64,000 nt of DNA, from NCBI RefSeq assembly GCF_000347635.1, contig NC_020514.1, forward strand, positions 2,170,001 to 2,234,000, given 5' to 3'. Made by a program: the position numbers and the translations under genes. Every line of letters begins with the position of its first letter. Positions within the stretch are counted from its first letter, which is position 1. The DNA is from Paraglaciecola psychrophila 170. GTDB lineage: Bacteria > Pseudomonadota > Gammaproteobacteria > Enterobacterales > Alteromonadaceae. Shown here piece by piece: positions 47,191 to 57,605 of the stretch. Under the pieces are notes generated by a model. The model did no database searches. It was not told the DNA's origin and worked only from the letters and a program-made list of their open reading frames with translations.

Positions 47191-48691
47191 TATTGACTTC
47201 CTTCTAGTACTGCTGGATTTTCTTTCTTGGCATCAATAGCCTGACGTATTTCTTGACAGCGCTTCTGAGTCAAGGGATATAAACAAATCGCAGCTATCGC
47301 AATAAAAAATCCCCTGGCTGAGAAAAAACTAGGGTCTTTAACCAGTAGCTGGTGGTCTCAGGAGTTTGAATATCAAGTTTGCTATCGAAACTAGATGCAA
47401 TGATTAGGTAACCTTGCAATACCTAAAGCCATTTTATCTACGGTACTAAATACCGCACTGTAAAAGGCTTCTCGGCGGTGTCCAGTATTAAGTTCATCTA
47501 GGTCGCAGACATCTGCCAACATGGAGTTATTGATCATCGGCATGGTGTTGGTAAACGCACCAATCAAAATGGCGGAGATCAGGCAGGGCCACTGCATCGA
47601 AATGTCTCCCAAAAAGGGAAGATTCATGGTCAGGTAGGCGCCAGCATAATTTGTGAAGGTAAAACACAAACTTAGATAGGCGATAGTACTCACGGCCAAC
47701 ATTATCAAAAGGCACTTCTTTTTTCTTAAGGACTCTGATAACTTGGCGACAATGGGCATAGCCAGAGGGCAGGTCACATTAATAGCAGTGAAAATGATGG
47801 CCATATAGGCGGCGCCAAGCACCTGATCTCCCTTGCTAATGTGGTAGAGGAAAATATACATAAAGAAGATTCCGGTTATCGCCATGCAGAATTTGGATAT
47901 GAAATTACTGACCACCACTAACCAGAAGGGTTTGTTGTTAAAAGTGAATTTTACCACATCAAAAAAACGTACCTTAGTTTCCTTTTTATGATCAGCCACA
48001 TTTTCTTTGCAGAAGAGTACCGAGGGCAGTCCTGACAATAGAACGATAATTGCAATACAGGCACTGACTACAACCACTCCCTGCGTGCCTTTTAATGCCT
48101 GTGCCTGATCTCCTTCCAAAAGCATGCAGAATGTCAGTAGCCAGGGAGTCAGGAAACCGGCGGCTGAATAGATGATCTGTCGCCACTTAAACAGGTGGGT
48201 TCGCTCGTTATAGTCGGTTGTCATCTCATACCCCATGGTAATGTGAGGCACGTTGAACATAGTGTACCCGAGCCCATAAAGCAGGCTGACCATAACCGCT
48301 AGGTAAAAGAATACAGGCCAGATCCACTCGTCAGCATTAGGGCCAGCCGGCACGGAGGGTGCCAGACAAACATGGTCAACAAGGCAGAAATAATCAGACC
48401 AGCCAACATCCATAGTCTTCTACGGCCCCACAGCGTCCGAGTATTATCGGAGAGTTAACCTATGATAGGATCAGACACGGCATCGATGAGTCGAGGCAGT
48501 GCCACCGCCACCGCCATGCTAACCATAACAGCACTATAATGAAGACCATTGACGTAAATGACACTTATCAAGCTTACCGTTCCATAAATGATCATGTGAT
48601 CGGTAAAACCTCCCATTCCCCATAAGAATCGCTGTCTGCTAGGAACCTTAGCGTGTGATTGGCTGACGCTAGCTGTATTATTATGTGACAT
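47190..48691 (-). pseudogene. GPH-family sugar:cation symporter (MelB-like), broken
   Basis: About 500 codons of a glycoside-pentoside-hexuronide cation symporter. The start MSHNNTASVSQ leads to RFLWGMGGFTDHMIIYG and RLIDAVSDPIIG. A TAA then replaces the tyrosine of the expected GYLSDNTRTLWGRRRLWM motif. A frame change follows near 48350. The middle piece has VPHITMGYEMTTDYNERTHLFKWR, and a last frame change near 47400 separates the final helix (ending KKENPAVLEGSQ). Such permeases import glycosides or uronides with Na+ or H+. It is co-operonic with the glycosidase-like gene behind it and overlaps the small ORF in front of it. Confidence 0.82.
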
Positions 48692-48857
48692 TAATTACCT
48701 TGTAAGTATATTGCCTATCATCTGGTATCTGTTTCCAAAGGTCGGAGCGAACGAGCATGCCATCGACGCTTTCATTGAGCTTAATGTTTGTGCTCAATTC
48801 CGATTTAATCTCATCGGTATATGAGACGCTTTCAATGTCGGTGAGAGTTTCTGCCAT
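48681..48857 (-). CDS. 58-residue ORF overlapping the GPH symporter start
   Basis: An open frame MAETLTDIESVSYTDEIKSE...GMLVRSDLWKQIPDDRQYTY ending KVINVT. Its stop lies 11 bases inside the symporter gene, which is the arrangement of translational coupling. The composition is acidic and soluble, with no signal peptide or membrane segment. I do not recognise it. No good ribosome-binding site precedes the ATG. It may be the surviving end of a larger gene, or a small leader protein of the operon. Confidence 0.4.
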   Translation of the reverse strand: MAETLTDIESVSYTDEIKSELSTNIKLNESVDGMLVRSDLWKQIPDDRQYTYKVINVT

Positions 48858-49065
48858 CTAGAAATTTATTTAATCACCCTAGGTAGATATATATATCGCG
48901 CTACCCTTGAATATTCATAACCTGGGCAGGCATAAACTAAGAGGCCAAACATGTACTATCGTGAAATATCACGTTTTGATGAAATTGATTACGTCATTGC
49001 GGGCTTAATAAAAGGAATGATTAATACCTCTTATTAAGGCTTTAACTAAATTGTAATGTTACCGA

Positions 49066-50160
49066 TTAACCAGATATTGATGGTTGAAGATCATTAATGG
49101 CTTCTTTTGATAGCGCTAACCCATGTCCGGGAAGGTCTGGTAAAGCAATATGACCTTCTTCAATCTGATAAGGTTTTTGTACAATTAAATCCCAATTCAA
49201 CATTGAGTGCTCTGTGTATTCTACTTCAGGTAGGGCAGAAGCTATATGTGCACCAATTTCCATTGGCGTATTGCCAATGGAAATTGGTAGTCCCTTCTCA
49301 GCACAAAGCCAGCCAATTTTTAATGCCGCTGAAAAATCGCCATGAATATTAATAATATCTGCGGCATCGTTGGTTACCAAGCCTTTTTTACCACTTAAAT
49401 CTAGGTATTCACCAGCATTAAGGAACGAGTTTTGTAATGCATCTTTTATTTCAATAAGCCCTTGCGTATCATATCGTAGAATTGGGTCTTCTACCCAATA
49501 AATAGGGAAGCCAGCATCGTTAAAGGCATTTATACGACGTATACATTCTTTAGGAGACCAAGCTTCATTCGCATCTATCATTAGTAGGCGGTCTTTACCT
49601 ACAGTCTCTGAAACAATCTTTAATCGGTTAATATCTCTTGATAAATCAGGGTGTCCCACTTTCACTTTATAAGCACTGAACTGATGAACGGTTGCTGAAG
49701 AATAAAAATCAAACACTTCTTGGTCGGTCATGTGGAAACACACACCGCTACCATAAGCCTTTACTCTCTCTTTTGTTCCTCCTAAATATTTAAATAATGG
49801 CTGGTTAGAACGTTTTGCAGCTAAATCCCACAAGGCTTGATCTAATGCTTGACCTAGATGGTAGGGAAGAAAAAAAATATTACCTCCTCTGGGTCTAACA
49901 ACCTGATGAATTAATGATTCAGGCGTTCTATCAATCATTGCGGGTAAGCACATATAATCCACTAAACTCTTAATAGAGCTTGCCGAAGGAAGAGGGCTGG
50001 TAAGAGACTGAAAAAAGCCTAGTCCAGACATGCCTTCACTATCAAATATTTCAAGTGCGCCTATCCATACTTTGCTTGAGGATATTTGAGAGTCGCCAAT
50101 GATGCGATCCCTGGGATAGTCGAAACAATGGATTCGTATTTGCTTCACTGTTGATGTCAT
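49066..50160 (-). CDS. Enolase-superfamily acid-sugar dehydratase or racemase
   Basis: A 364-residue mandelate racemase/muconate lactonizing-type enzyme. Key residues: KVK of AYKVKVGH (catalytic lysine pair), D of LLMIDANEAW, E of WVEDPI, and E of NAGEYLDL as metal ligands. GNTPMEIGAH follows in the C-terminal part. It acts on an acid sugar in the cytoplasm by proton abstraction next to the carboxylate; the exact substrate cannot be read. I chose the ATG at 50160, preceded by AGGAAAAACAGC; an ATG at 50190 that overlaps the GntR stop (TAATG) is the alternative. It forms an operon with the GntR gene and is only distantly related to the fuconate dehydratases. Confidence 0.87.
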   Translation of the reverse strand: MTSTVKQIRIHCFDYPRDRIIGDSQISSSKVWIGALEIFDSEGMSGLGFFQSLTSPLPSASSIKSLVDYMCLPAMIDRTPESLIHQVVRPRGGNIFFLPYHLGQALDQALWDLAAKRSNQPLFKYLGGTKERVKAYGSGVCFHMTDQEVFDFYSSATVHQFSAYKVKVGHPDLSRDINRLKIVSETVGKDRLLMIDANEAWSPKECIRRINAFNDAGFPIYWVEDPILRYDTQGLIEIKDALQNSFLNAGEYLDLSGKKGLVTNDAADIINIHGDFSAALKIGWLCAEKGLPISIGNTPMEIGAHIASALPEVEYTEHSMLNWDLIVQKPYQIEEGHIALPDLPGHGLALSKEAINDLQPSISG

Positions 50161-50189
50161 GCTGTTTTTCCTGTTAAATAAAGTACTCA

Positions 50190-50876
50190 TTAAAAACCCC
50201 AAAGACCCATAGCCCGCTTTATTGACTGTTCTAAATGCTTGTCTAGTAAATTTAAGGCCAATATCTGGTCTCTGTTTTCTATTGCATTAATTAGATTGAG
50301 ATGTTCTTTTATCGAACAACCTATCATTTCTGATGAAGCTAAATCGATACGGTCAAGCCGGGTAAGTCTTATCAGTTCTTCATTCGCTAAATATGTTTTT
50401 GTGATAATTTTATTGTCTAATGATTTAATAAATTTGGTATGTAGTTCAGAGTCTAACTTCCCTAACTTTTTATATAAGGCAGTATAATTTTTTAGTGTTT
50501 TTATATCGTGCAACAGCTGTTCATGTTCTGCGCGAAAGTAGCTGATTTCTTGATCAGATACCGTTCGAATATATGTTTTTATCCCTTCTCTTTCTAGAAT
50601 AACTCTCAATTGATAGGTGTTTCTAGTCAGTGAAAAATCGCTATCGATTATTTGAATACCACTTCGTGGAATAACGTTAATGAACCCTTCTGACTCAAGT
50701 TTGCTAATGGCTACTCTAAGGGGACTTATTGCTAGATTCAACAGAGTTGAAATTTCACTTTGAGTATAGGTATTCCCTTTTATAATTTGACCTGAAAGAA
50801 TGCCTTCTTTGAGAATATTATAGGCAGAATCGCTTAATGTAAGCTTCAACCCAGCTTCCTTTTCTTTAGTAGTCAT
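50190..50876 (-). CDS. GntR-family regulator, FadR/FCD type (acid-sugar operon)
   Basis: A 228-residue regulator with a winged helix (NILKEGILSGQIIKGNTYTQSEISTLLNLAISPLRVAISKLESEGFINVIPRSGIQ region) and an FCD helical domain (LDSELHTKFIKSL, IGCSIKEHLNLINAI). AAGGAATTGAT precedes the ATG. It heads a minus-strand pair with the enolase-superfamily gene and faces the SSS symporter gene at 51174. The intervening DNA holds a perfect palindrome at 51025-51051, its likely operator. A truncated copy of this gene, with the same flanking promoter, lies at 57606-58001. Confidence 0.92.
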   Translation of the reverse strand: MTTKEKEAGLKLTLSDSAYNILKEGILSGQIIKGNTYTQSEISTLLNLAISPLRVAISKLESEGFINVIPRSGIQIIDSDFSLTRNTYQLRVILEREGIKTYIRTVSDQEISYFRAEHEQLLHDIKTLKNYTALYKKLGKLDSELHTKFIKSLDNKIITKTYLANEELIRLTRLDRIDLASSEMIGCSIKEHLNLINAIENRDQILALNLLDKHLEQSIKRAMGLWGF

Positions 50877-51024
50877 ATCAATTCCTTAAATCGTAACTGC
50901 ATAAATCTTTTGCTTTTGTAAATCTAAACTACTGAAGTCATATAATTTTTCCTAGTAATATAGTTGTGCATTAAGCCTTTAAAAATATCAAAAGTCAACA
51001 TTGCGATTTTAAAGAAGCCATTTG

Positions 51025-51051
51025 AAATATCAATTGACTATATTGATATTT
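51025..51051. promoter_or_regulatory. GntR operator-like palindrome before the SSS gene
   Basis: AAATATCAAT (51025-51034) and ATTGATATTT (51042-51051) are perfect 10-bp inverted repeats with a 7-base spacer. The same palindrome with the same spacing is at 58152-58178 before TonB receptor 3. Both lie next to a GntR gene or its copy. The inferred function is binding of the GntR dimer. Confidence 0.65.
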
Positions 51052-51173
51052 TATATGATAGTATTTACCGAAGTTATAAAATGTTAACTTCGTTTGATAT
51101 GTATTGGTTAGGTTTGTGTATAACGGCCGGTAATAAAATTAATCATTATATTATTTATAAAGGAAATACTGGT

Positions 51174-53348
51174 ATGTTCTGGGGTTTAGAATCTGTTGAT
51201 GTTGTAGCAATTGTTGTATATTTTGCATTTACGATTTGGATTGGTGTTCGTTCGGCAAAAAAAATCAATAATCAAGAGGATTTTTACCTTGGCGGTCGAA
51301 GTTTTGGAAAATTGGTTCAAACATTCGCCGCATTTGGGCAAGGCACCAGTTCAGAAAGCGTTGTAACAACTACTGCTGCCGCGAACAAAAGTGGTGCTGC
51401 TGGCGGATGGCTGATGACGGCCATGGGCGTGTTAGTTTTGCCGTTTTTATGGTTCATTCCTGTCATTATGCGTCGCCTGCGTCTCCTAAATATGGCTGAA
51501 TTTTTTGTTGACCGATATCAATCACAGCTAATGGCTGCATTCTACTCCATCATTCAAGTGATTTTCTTTATGTTAATTGTGTCTATGGGATTTAAGGGCA
51601 TGTCAGCAACCATTTCTGCTATTGCAATAAAACCTGTTGATCAGTTTTCGGCTGAGGAAATGTACGAATATGACAGGGCTGAGCGATTGATTGAGCTTAA
51701 ACGCGTGCCTATAGAGTCCTTGGGCGCTAATGAGGTAAATGAGCTCCTTACTTTAAATACAGAGAATCCCAAACATGAATTTAGCTACGTGGACTCCGCT
51801 AAGTTAATGATAGTTATAGCAGTTATGGTTTTACTCTATGCAGTTATGGGAGGACTCGAAGCCGCATTTATAACCGACTTAGTACAAGGAGGATTTATTA
51901 TTTTGCTGACAATAATTCTTGTCCCCTTTGCTTGGATTAAAATTGTTCAACAAACAGGGCATACGCCATTTGAGGCAATGCATACTGAGCTTCCTACATC
52001 CATGTTGGAGCTTTTCGGGTCGCCGCATCTTGCAGATTTTACTTGGTATTATGTGTTGTCATTTTCCATTGTTGGCGGTATAGCACTCATTGGTCAGGCA
52101 AACCAAATGACGGCATGTGGATCAGCCAAGGATGATACTGTCGCACGATTTGGCTTTTTTACTGGGATAGTTATGAAGCGGTTTAGCGCCGTTGTTTGGG
52201 TGTTTATAGGATTGATGACTGTTATTCTATATGGCGACAGCATTAAAAATCCGGAATTTATTTGGGGGCATGCAACAAGGGATCTGCTCGGTGGCCTTGG
52301 CTTAGGGCTGGTGGGTCTTATGATTGCCTCTCTTACTGCCGCACTGATGAGTACTGCTGATACGTTGATGCTCACGGCTTCCTCACTTGTGACCAATAAC
52401 GTTTACAAGCTCTTTGTAACTGAGCGGGACGAAAAGCATTATCTCCTGGTCGGCAGAATATTCAGTGTTCTTTATATTGCAGGTGCTGTAACCATTGCTA
52501 TATTTTCGGGAGGCCTTGTCGAATTGTTCATATATGCAGCGTTATTTAACGCTGTTGTCGCTGCATCTATTTGGATGGGCATAATATGGAGACGCGCTAA
52601 CTTAATCGCTGCGTGGTCTTCAATGATAATAGCCTTCTGTCTGTTTATTTTACTACCTATTTTATTACCTATTTTCCCTGGTGTGCAATCAAGCGAAATG
52701 TTGAAACTTGAAACGAATCCGATTGTAGTTCAAAGCACATATACTGCAACTAAAGGGGACAAATTAAAGCGAGTCGCTGAAATAAAATACTGGCGTCTGC
52801 AGAATATGGCTAATCTTGCCGTGGGCCAAGAGCCTATACCCGTAGAAGTAGGGAAACCGTTCTCTGTTACTACTATAATTCCTGCCCAGCCGGTTTTTTG
52901 GGCTGAGCTAAGCAAGGATGTTAACGGTGAAATAGTAGGTAAGGGGCTCCTTAATGTTGAGTTAGTTGCTCTGCAAGCTATGGGGTTTGACCTAGGTGAT
53001 AATCGAAACTCATTGAATAAGACGATAGCAGTATCGCTTAAGCTTATAATTCCATTTGGTATACTTATTTTGGTTGGTTTTCTGACTAAACCTCAAGATA
53101 AGCATCACTTGGATATATTTTACGCCAAACTCCGTACTCCAGTAGCACCGACGGCTGAAGCAGATGCCAAACAAATGCACCTTACCACTGTTAATCCATC
53201 TCGTTTTGATAAAGATAAACTATTTACCAACAGTGAATGGGAATTCCGCCGATGGAATAAAGATGATTGGGCAGGAATATTTTACTCTGTTATCACAATG
53301 ATAACTATTGTAGGACTCCTTTGGGGAATGCTTATAATTGGTCGATGA
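51174..53348 (+). CDS. SSS-family sodium:solute symporter
   Basis: A 724-residue sodium/solute symporter. It starts MFWGLESVDVVAIVVYFAFT with GVRSAKKINNQEDFYLGGRSFG, the usual first loop. The sodium-site helices include FGQGTSSESVV and SLTAALMSTADTLMLTASSLV. It probably carries a sugar or sugar acid. Two features stand out: a ~50-residue charged loop (51630-51785) and a ~115-residue soluble insertion between late helices (about 52685-53030), both probably outside the membrane. I chose ATG 51174, with AGGAAA nine bases before it, rather than an upstream start at 50964 that would run through the promoter palindrome. The GH2 gene follows after 93 bases. Confidence 0.9.
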   Translation: MFWGLESVDVVAIVVYFAFTIWIGVRSAKKINNQEDFYLGGRSFGKLVQTFAAFGQGTSSESVVTTTAAANKSGAAGGWLMTAMGVLVLPFLWFIPVIMRRLRLLNMAEFFVDRYQSQLMAAFYSIIQVIFFMLIVSMGFKGMSATISAIAIKPVDQFSAEEMYEYDRAERLIELKRVPIESLGANEVNELLTLNTENPKHEFSYVDSAKLMIVIAVMVLLYAVMGGLEAAFITDLVQGGFIILLTIILVPFAWIKIVQQTGHTPFEAMHTELPTSMLELFGSPHLADFTWYYVLSFSIVGGIALIGQANQMTACGSAKDDTVARFGFFTGIVMKRFSAVVWVFIGLMTVILYGDSIKNPEFIWGHATRDLLGGLGLGLVGLMIASLTAALMSTADTLMLTASSLVTNNVYKLFVTERDEKHYLLVGRIFSVLYIAGAVTIAIFSGGLVELFIYAALFNAVVAASIWMGIIWRRANLIAAWSSMIIAFCLFILLPILLPIFPGVQSSEMLKLETNPIVVQSTYTATKGDKLKRVAEIKYWRLQNMANLAVGQEPIPVEVGKPFSVTTIIPAQPVFWAELSKDVNGEIVGKGLLNVELVALQAMGFDLGDNRNSLNKTIAVSLKLIIPFGILILVGFLTKPQDKHHLDIFYAKLRTPVAPTAEADAKQMHLTTVNPSRFDKDKLFTNSEWEFRRWNKDDWAGIFYSVITMITIVGLLWGMLIIGR

Positions 53349-53441
53349 TTATAACCTTAACTTAGATACGTGAAAATCATGAAAATCACGGCATGTTTAA
53401 TATTTTATGTTTAATAACAATTACTTAGGCACGATAAAGTT

Positions 53442-56400
53442 ATGAAAGAAGAAGATTTTTTTGCTAATGTAGCTGATAGTGACGCTATAATTGAGGGTAA
53501 GGATTTATACGAGCCCCAACCACAAGAATTATTACACAAGATAATTCCAGAACATTCATTACCTGTTGAGAGCGAGCCTTACAGCACCATTCGTACACAA
53601 GAAGAGCTTGATATTGCACTAAAGGTACTACGAAAAAAAACACTGCCATTTTTGGAACAGCATTCTCCTACTTTGGAAAGTTTTCGGAAGCGACAGCCTA
53701 TAGATGAATTTGATTGGCGTATTGAAACTGCTGATGATCAGGCAGATTTTGTTGGTAACGTATTACAAGGCAACGGAACATGGCAACCAGTTAGTATTCC
53801 TCATTATGGTCCCCCTCAAGGAAAAGCGACAACTTTTTATCGAACCGAGTTGGAAGTGTCAACGGATAATATCGCTACAGGCAGCACGTTCTTGTGTTTC
53901 AAAGCCGTGGATTACAAGGCTCATGTATATGTTAACGGGGCTTATGCAGGCAGCCATGAAGGATTTTTCTCGCCATTCGAATTTGACGTTAGTAAGTGGG
54001 TCAAGGAGGGGAGAAATTTAATTGTCATTCGTGTTGATAATGACGCGATATGTATGGGTAATGCACCATGGGGTAATCCTGAATGGGAAGGTGACAAACT
54101 TTATGCAGCAACAGGCCCTGGTTGGGATACACCAGAAGGTTGGCATCATTGTCCTCCTGGCATGGGCATATATCAAAATGTATACATGGAGCACAGACCT
54201 GTGTTCTTTATCCATGATGTATTTGTTCGTCCGTTACTTGATGAAAAAAAGCTGAAATTTGGATAGAAATTTTTAACACAACTCAAGTAAGTCGCTATCT
54301 TAAAGTTGACTTTCAAATTCATGGTCGAAATTTCAAAGAAGATAATATTGCCTCAGGCTTAATGGAACCAACCGTTAAACAAAAGCCTGGTTTGGGAGAT
54401 ATGATTAAACCTGATGATAATAAGATATTGCGGATGGAATGCGGATCGGGCGTTAACTATTTTAAATTTATTTTAGATTTGAAAGTTCCAAGGTTATGGA
54501 GACTTGAAGAACCATGGCTATACCAACTACAGGCTCGTTTGCAAGATACTGAAAACCGCGTGATCGATACGGCCGAACAGCATTTTGGAATGCGATCATT
54601 TATATCTGATGAAACCTCTGCACCTAAAGGGAGGCTTTACTTTAATAATGAACCTATTCGACTTCGTGGTGCCAATACTATGGGGCATTTGCAGCAATGT
54701 GTCATTACAAAAGACTGGGACCAGTTAATCGATGATATTTTATTAGCCAAGCTTTGTAATTTGAATTTCTTTCGTACAACCCAACGACCCGTTCAGCCTG
54801 AAATTTATGAACATTTTGACATGCTGGGTATACTATCTCAGGCTGATTACCCGCTATTCGGTAATTTACGCCGTAATCAATTTGATGAGTCCCACCGTCA
54901 GGTGCGTGAAATGGAGCGTTTACTTCGCAAGCATCCGTCTGTCGTTATTATCAGTTACATGAATGAACCATTTCCTAATGGTGCTTCTAAACCGCATCGA
55001 AACCTGGATTTTATAGAGCAGCGTGAATGGTATGCTATAGCTGATACGATTGTACGTCAGTCCAACCCTGACAGGGTTATTAAGGCGGTTGATGGTGATT
55101 ATGATCCACCTTCGCCCGGTATTTCAGATCGTCATTGTTACAACCTTTGGTACGGTAACCATGGCATCGATTTTGGCAAGTTACACCGTGGTTATTGGCA
55201 AAGCAGTAAAAAAGATTGGGTGCATGGCTGCGGGGAATTTGGTGTTGAAGCACTCGATACTCCAAAGTTAATGAAGGAAAATTACCCTGGTAACTGGTTA
55301 AAAGCTGTTGATAATGAAGGGAATTGGACTCCTGAGTATGTTGGAGGCAACCAGACTTACAGGTTTCATCATCTTTGGTATGAGACACCAAGAGGAGGGA
55401 TGGATTCTTGGGTTAAGAAAAGTCATGATTTTCAAAAATTATCATTGAGACATATTGGTGAAGCATTTCGCCGTGATAACCAGATGGTTACCTGCGCAGT
55501 TCATTTGTTTATAGATGCGTTTCCATCCAGTTGGATGAAAACTATTATTGATTCTGACCGCAAAGTTAAGGGGGGGTTTTTTGGCTTAAGAGAAGCATTT
55601 TCACCTGTCGCAGTCAGTATCCGTTTGGATAAATTTTCGTGGTATGTCGGCGAGTCAATCTCGGCCGAAGCTTGGGTTGCTAATGATACCAATCGATGTC
55701 TGAAAAATTGGTTGCTGCACTACAGCGTCAGTAACGAAAGCGGAAAACTATTATCTTCTGGAAGTAGTGAAACCATTATTGATTCATGTCAAGCATTATA
55801 CCAAGGGGACATTTGTTATCATTTGTCTGAGCAGCTAAATAAGCGGGAAAAAGTCAAAATTACACTGACGCTTATTGATGAAGCAGGTCATGTTGTTCAT
55901 CAGTGTGAACAAGATTTACTTGTCTTTCCTAAACCGGTTATCTCTGATCTACAGGTGTTCCATTTATTTCCAGAAGAATCTAAAAGTACGTCAGGGCTGT
56001 TGGAGTTTATGGGGGCGAAGTCATGCCATGCGATTGATAATGCGAATGTTATTCTCGCAGACGCTGATTCCTTTTTGCAATATGAACAAGAAGGGACTTT
56101 GTCTGCTGTTAAGCAGGGGGCACGACTAGTACTATTTTCATTGCCTGAAGGCGAGCATGATATTGCCGGTCATCTGGTTAAGGTTTTGCCCACTGGAATG
56201 GCAGAACGACACTTTGTTTCAAGAGATAGTAACCATGCTTGCGTCAGTGGTTTTAAAGAAGACGACCTTCGGTTTTGGTATAACCAAAAATTAGATAACA
56301 TCAGCCCCTTTTATAATAGTTGTATTTTGCCTGAACCCTATATAAAACCGATTCTTTTAACAGGTACGGGTAATAGTGGTTTTGGTGGCACGCATGAATG

Positions 56401-56533
56401 GACTGATGCATTAGTGGCCGGTGATATTGCTTATGGTAACGGTGTTATAAGATTTTGCCAAATAGCAATGAGTGAGTGGATAGCAGAAAATGGTTCGGCA
56501 GGATTACTAGCGAAAGAGCTCTTATCTAGATGA
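53442..56533 (+). CDS. Glycoside hydrolase family 2-like enzyme (one frameshift)
   Basis: Two frames (53442-54266 and from about 54245 to 56533) give a protein of about 1,030 residues. After a ~95-residue extension comes a GH2 sugar-binding domain (TTFYRTELEVSTD, KAHVYVNGAYAGSHEGFFSP). Then come an immunoglobulin-like domain and the TIM barrel (IRLRGANTMG) with the acid/base glutamate in SYMNEPFPNG (about 54960) and the nucleophile in HGCGEFGVEAL (about 55235). About 300 C-terminal residues follow. There is no signal peptide, so it acts in the cytoplasm, probably on glycosides brought in by the SSS carrier. GH2 covers galactosidases, glucuronidases and mannosidases; I cannot choose. The frameshift is at the A7 run near 54242-54248. 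Confidence 0.86.
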
Positions 56534-56587
56534 TCACAGGTTTAAATAAAAAGGATTTCCATAATCCGGGCCACTGAGTGAATTTGG

Positions 56588-56616
56588 AGCCACTACTTTT
56601 TAGTAGTGGCTTTTTT
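56588..56616 (+). terminator. Rho-independent terminator after the GH2 gene
   Basis: AGCCACTAC (56588-56596) pairs perfectly with GTAGTGGCT (56603-56611), with a 6-base T-rich loop, followed by TTTTT. It ends the SSS-GH2 transcript. Downstream, 56617-57099 holds no gene. A short CCCGAAGGG hairpin near 56868 may belong to the left end of the IS200-type element. Confidence 0.9.
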
Positions 56617-57099
56617 ATTATCTAAATTATTAGAAAATAAAGTCTAAATAGATCAATAAAATATCATGCTACACCTGGGAGCTTTGCGCAATGCAAACAG
56701 CCAGGAAGTGAATGTTTTAGGTAAAGGGTATGACTCCATCGGTGGTTGAAGTAATGAATCGCTCAACTTAGAACTGCAGTAATGAGCTTAGAACAAAAAA
56801 AATGAGTTGAACATCGTTATTCTATATTTCATTCATTTTGTGATGTTATTAGTTTGCTATTGAGTTCCCGAAGGGCGAGTTTAGATGGCTTACTACCTTG
56901 TGATTTTTCCTTAATAGGCGATATTATTCGGCGAGTTTGCTATGAAAATGCATGGGATTATTTTCCGTTTACAAAAATCTAATAAAGATAAAATATGTGG
57001 AAAAACGATGAAGAATTGTTTGCTCTTATGAAAGTCAAACTCTATACACCAATGGTGGTATCTTTCGTATCTCGACCAAAAAAACGAAGGAAACAATCT

Positions 57100-57515
57100 A
57101 TGCGAGATTATAAAATTTTGACCCATACAAGGTGGGATTGCAAATATCATATCGTATTCATTCCCAAGAAAAGGCGAAAGATTATATTTGGAACGTTGAG
57201 AAAAAATTTGGGAGAAATATTTCACGAATTGGCGCAGCTAAAAGTGGTGGTGATAGAAGAGGGACACATAATGAAGGATCACGTCCATATGTGTTTGAGC
57301 ATACCTCCAAAGTTAGCGGTTACAAATGTAGTCGTTTATCTGAAAGGAAAAATTGCAATATCAATAGCTTGAATTTTTAAAGGTAAAAAAAGAATTTCGC
57401 AGGGGAAGCCTTTTGGGCTAGAGGGTATTTTATATCTACAGTAGGACTTGACGAAGAAATGGTTAGGGAATATATCCGAAATCAGGAAAAAATGACGTTG
57501 ACAGAGATCAGCTGA
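57100..57515 (+). pseudogene. IS200-type Y1 transposase (TnpA), frameshifted
   Basis: From ATG 57100 (GAAGGAAA before it) the product reads MRDYKILTHTRWDCKYHIV, then FIPKKRRKIIFG, VVIEEGHIMKDHVHMCLSIP with the HUH-type histidines, and YLKGKIAI. The frame then breaks near 57365. The last part, FWARGYFISTVGLDEEMV with the catalytic tyrosine segment, is in another frame up to 57515. The full length of about 138 residues is normal for IS200. A perfect GCGCC-TTT-GGCGC hairpin at about 57531-57543 may be the right-end structure of the element. It is probably inactive. Confidence 0.8.
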
Positions 57516-57605
57516 AATTCGGAATTTAACGCGCCTTTGGCGCTTACTTTAGCCCTTTTAGGATGTCATCTAATAATCCCCCAGCTCATACGGTGGTACT
57601 TTAAC

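Noticed and set aside
50964..51173. Upstream start for the SSS gene that adds 70 residues
   Set aside because: The extension reads through the GntR-type palindrome and promoter; ATG 51174 has a good ribosome-binding site and the right N-terminus.
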